From NCBI GenBank assembly GCA_044373665.1, contig JBIPNH010000105.1:1-8088 (forward strand): a stretch of 8,088 nt of DNA, given 5' to 3'. This document shows, in pieces, positions 6,125 through 8,088 of the stretch. Numbering within the stretch: position 1 is the first letter of the stretch; every line of letters begins with the position of its first letter. A program made the translations under genes and the position numbers. This DNA is from JABMMZ01 sp044373665 (lineage in GTDB: Bacteria > Bacteroidota > Bacteroidia > NS11-12g > UBA955). The notes under the pieces are model-generated. The model did no database searches and had not been told where the DNA came from. It was given only the letters and a program-made list of their open reading frames with translations.

Positions 6125-7125
6125 TGTTTGTTTTTAGTTGGTGTAAATGGGCCACTTTTTCTGTTTAGGTCCTTATTGTGTTTCGCCGTGTCTGATGCTG
6201 AGAAAGTTGAATTACATGTAGGACATATAAAGGTTTTTCCAGAAGTTGATTGACTTGCCTCTTTCTGACTTTTATCATATTCAACAACCTCTTTGGTTTT
6301 ATTAGCTAAATCTGCTGCTTTAGTGCCAGAAAAGTCAGGTCCTAATGAATTTTCACTTTTTGATGCAATAGCAGTTGTAACTAATCCCATTATCTCGCTA
6401 AATGCTGCAAAATCAAATGACCCCAATATTTTACCTTTGGTTTTAGTGCCAGGAGAATCTTTGCCTGAACTTGCAGAACCATAAATAATAATTCCACCAC
6501 CGATATCAGTTTTATCTTTAAAATAATCCATCCAACTATCTATAATAGTTTCACCTGATTTTGCTCCACTAACCCATATTGCACTTGATTTTTTAAATTT
6601 ATCAAACATTATCTGAGACGTTGTTGTTTCTAAAATTTTACCGTCTGCGCCAACAGTCCTCAATATCACTGTCTTGTAGTCGTAATATTTATTTTCATAA
6701 CTCCATGTAGCGGTTGGTCCACCAAATGGATTCCAACCTGGGACAGTATGTTTTACTCCATCTGTCATTACATGATTTGATGTTTTTTGTTCTATCTTTG
6801 TTTCACCAGTCTTTTTATCTAGAGTTATAATTGTTAAATATTCTGTCTCTCCATCAGGATCAACATAAATAATTGGATTATCCAAAAACGCTTTAAATGG
6901 AGACCAACCAGGTTGTTTTATAAACAAAGGATCCAAGCTCAACCACCTACCTAATCTACTATCATATATCCGTGCACCAAAGTCGTAACTACCTCCATTG
7001 ACGTTAATCTCATTGTCTTTCTCCATGGAGTTAAACCCGAACCTATACCCCTTGTCCCACACACTACAAACAGCATAAATAGTATGTGTGTGTTTTAACG
7101 GTATTTGGGGGTGGGGGCAATGCAC
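6121..7125 (-). CDS. Orphan RHS-core protein with unknown tail ending in a CxxC..H finger (module 4 effector)
   Basis: A 334-residue protein from a GTG start; no in-frame ATG precedes the core, and an in-frame TAA lies at 7140-7138. The leader is followed by KHTHTIYAVCSVWDKGYR, alignable residue for residue with module 1. The RHS core spans about 27 to DPDG (89-92). The tail (93-334) is not recognised. It has a Trp/Tyr-rich stretch near 110-135, a Gly-rich hydrophobic segment (GGGIIIYGSAS), and a C-terminal CPTC...H arrangement (C301, C304, F308, H316) that looks like half of a C2H2-type finger but lacks an obvious fourth ligand. There is no signal peptide. It lies 36 bases downstream of the module 5 partner gene and overlaps its own partner by four bases. 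Nuclease activity cannot be claimed: no HNH or similar motif is visible. Confidence 0.83.
   Translation of the reverse strand: MHCPHPQIPLKHTHTIYAVCSVWDKGYRFGFNSMEKDNEINVNGGSYDFGARIYDSRLGRWLSLDPLFIKQPGWSPFKAFLDNPIIYVDPDGETEYLTIITLDKKTGETKIEQKTSNHVMTDGVKHTVPGWNPFGGPTATWSYENKYYDYKTVILRTVGADGKILETTTSQIMFDKFKKSSAIWVSGAKSGETIIDSWMDYFKDKTDIGGGIIIYGSASSGKDSPGTKTKGKILGSFDFAAFSEIMGLVTTAIASKSENSLGPDFSGTKAADLANKTKEVVEYDKSQKEASQSTSGKTFICPTCNSTFSASDTAKHNKDLNRKSGPFTPTKNKQ
6925..7074 (-). repeat. RHS-core DNA repeat, copy 4 (inverted)
   Basis: Inverted relative to copies 1 and 2 and about 88% identical to copy 2 by eye. It starts with the invariant box (7073-7055) and ends at GGATCCTTTG. Most differences are at synonymous third codon positions. 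Confidence 0.82.
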
Positions 7126-7161
7126 TAGTTTATTAGTTTAGCAAATAATTGATAATGTAAT

Positions 7162-7842
7162 TTATTCAACTGGCAATTGACTTTTTTTGTTTTTAATGTC
7201 ATTAAATAAAACAAAGGTGGTATTTGGGTAAAATTTATTTATATCTTTGAAAATGAAATCAATGGATATATTATATTTTTTTAATTTTCGGAAATTAATA
7301 TTACTTCGTCTGATGTATGTTATTTGATTTTCTGAATAATCGAATTTAATATTTAACTTTTTATATTTATAGTTTGTAAGTAAATACCCATAATTAGTAT
7401 AAGTAATTGAACTGTTATTGCCAAGTCTTTTATAGTGGGTTAGAGTTTTATATTCCATTGAACTAAGCATAAATTGTAATGACTTTTCTTCTAATAGTGT
7501 ATCATTATTATAAGAAGCAATATATAAATAGTGCCCCATACTGTCATATATACAAAAATGCCTTTTGTTATTATTTAATTCAGTAATATTTAAGTTTTTT
7601 AAATTGCCATTTTTATACTCGTATGAAAAAACAATTGAGTCATACATCAATGTGTCCATTTTAACAATTTCCCTATTTTTATTGTAATGACAAATTTTTA
7701 CTGGCAAATGAAATAAATCTGATTTTATTATCTTTTTCTTAATCAAATTAGTATTTTTCCAATAAACGATTGTTGTATCTAAATTTTGTGAATTCAAATT
7801 TTGTATAAGAAATATTAAAAGTAAGTTAAAACAATATTTCAT
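7162..7842 (-). CDS. Putative exported immunity protein of module 5
   Basis: A 226-residue protein with a signal peptide (MKYCFNLLLIFLIQNLNSQ, probable cleavage near NSQ-N). The mature part is rich in Tyr, Asn and Lys, with repeated hairpin-like units such as FSYEYKNGNLKNLNI and CIYDSMGHYLYIASYN, loosely resembling YwqK or YD-like repeats. It starts 3 bases after the stop of the partial gene at 7846, the same tight spacing as in the complete modules, so it is probably that gene's partner. No family recognised; the immunity role is inferred from position and export. Confidence 0.7.
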   Translation of the reverse strand: MKYCFNLLLIFLIQNLNSQNLDTTIVYWKNTNLIKKKIIKSDLFHLPVKICHYNKNREIVKMDTLMYDSIVFSYEYKNGNLKNLNITELNNNKRHFCIYDSMGHYLYIASYNNDTLLEEKSLQFMLSSMEYKTLTHYKRLGNNSSITYTNYGYLLTNYKYKKLNIKFDYSENQITYIRRSNINFRKLKKYNISIDFIFKDINKFYPNTTFVLFNDIKNKKSQLPVE

Positions 7843-7845
7843 AAT

Positions 7846-8088
7846 TTAAGGAATTGAAAACCATATTATTATATGAAATCTATCACCAGGAAAACCTATA
7901 TTATTTGGAGTGATTGTAACATTAAATTGATCTCCTGTAATTGCTGGCTTAGTAATATTAACCATTGGAACAAGAACTTGACCAGTATTAAGGATAGTTG
8001 CCCCAGTTGTGGAATTTAGAATCACAAATTGATCAGGAATTTTATCAGTTCCTGGGGTAGTTAAAACTGCTAAATCAGAAAAATAACT
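7846..8088 (-). CDS. Partial CDS: C-terminal 80 residues of the module 5 first gene
   Basis: On the minus strand the reading frame is open from the window edge (8088) to a TAA at 7848-7846, giving 80 residues that end in FHIIIWFSIP. The sequence is beta-rich, with alternating hydrophobic residues (FVILNS, VLVPMVNI, FNVTITP), Gly/Asn/Pro turns and no cysteine. No RHS core is visible in this part. The stop is only 3 bases from the start of the exported partner gene, matching the effector-partner layout of the other modules, so it is probably the tail of a fifth effector. It could equally be an unrelated beta-sandwich protein; the sequence beyond the window would decide. Confidence 0.6.
   Translation of the reverse strand, partial: SYFSDLAVLTTPGTDKIPDQFVILNSTTGATILNTGQVLVPMVNITKPAITGDQFNVTITPNNIGFPGDRFHIIIWFSIP

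Noticed and set aside
6170..6230. CPTC...H in module 4 as an HNH-type nuclease site
   Set aside because: No His-Asn-His spacing or DNA-binding loop is visible; only a CxxC and one His are clear.
5969..6484. Two short plus-strand frames opposite module 4
   Set aside because: Both lie antisense to well-supported minus-strand genes and have no motif or start context.
67..7074. The core repeats as an insertion sequence or CRISPR-like array
   Set aside because: The repeats are coding RHS cores about 1.7-2 kb apart. No transposase, terminal inverted repeats, target duplications or regular short spacers were seen.
47..7125. RHS genes as pseudogene fragments of a full-length rhs
   Set aside because: All four reading frames are intact, share a defined leader, and are tightly coupled to intact partner genes, so decay is less likely than displaced functional cassettes.

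Overview
The window looks like an accessory locus from a low-GC member of the Bacteroidota. The evidence is the RHS core type (YRYGFN..EKD ... YDFGARIYDSRLGRW.SLDPL ... NNP ... DPDG), the Bacteroidota-type promoter TTTG-N19-TATATTTG upstream of one gene, lipoprotein and signal-peptide genes with very AT-rich codons, and near absence of Shine-Dalgarno sequences. Genus cannot be told from the sequence alone.

Nearly all of it is a tandem array of two-gene modules. The first gene of each complete module is a short (about 325-360 aa) 'orphan' RHS protein. It has a tiny leader, one RHS-associated core of about 65 residues, and then a module-specific C-terminal domain that is unlike its neighbours. 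The large YD-repeat shell and any secretion signal of a full-length Rhs protein are absent. The second gene follows within 11 bases or overlaps by 4, is in the same orientation, and encodes a small protein with a signal peptide or lipobox. This is the arrangement of displaced Rhs-CT toxin/immunity cassettes.

Layout: module 1 (+, 47-1635), metzincin-like tail plus lipoprotein; module 2 (+, 1775-3342), HExxxH zincin-like tail plus exported partner; an AT-rich convergent gap with a weak hairpin (3343-3513); module 3 (-, 5171-3514), OmpA-like tail plus exported partner; module 4 (-, 7125-5372), tail ending in a CxxC...H finger plus a YwqK/MORN-like lipoprotein; module 5 (-, 8088-7162), of which only the last 80 codons of the first gene and its exported partner are inside the window. 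Modules 1-2 run rightward and 3-5 leftward, so the two blocks face each other.

All five partner proteins are predicted to be exported, which suggests the effector tails act in the periplasm or on the envelope (inference). The four RHS cores are diverged DNA repeats; a 19-base box just inside the 5' edge is identical in all four. The array may be a reservoir from which new C-terminal domains and their protectors can be recombined into a full-length rhs gene elsewhere. No transposase, integrase, CRISPR array, tRNA or rRNA was seen.
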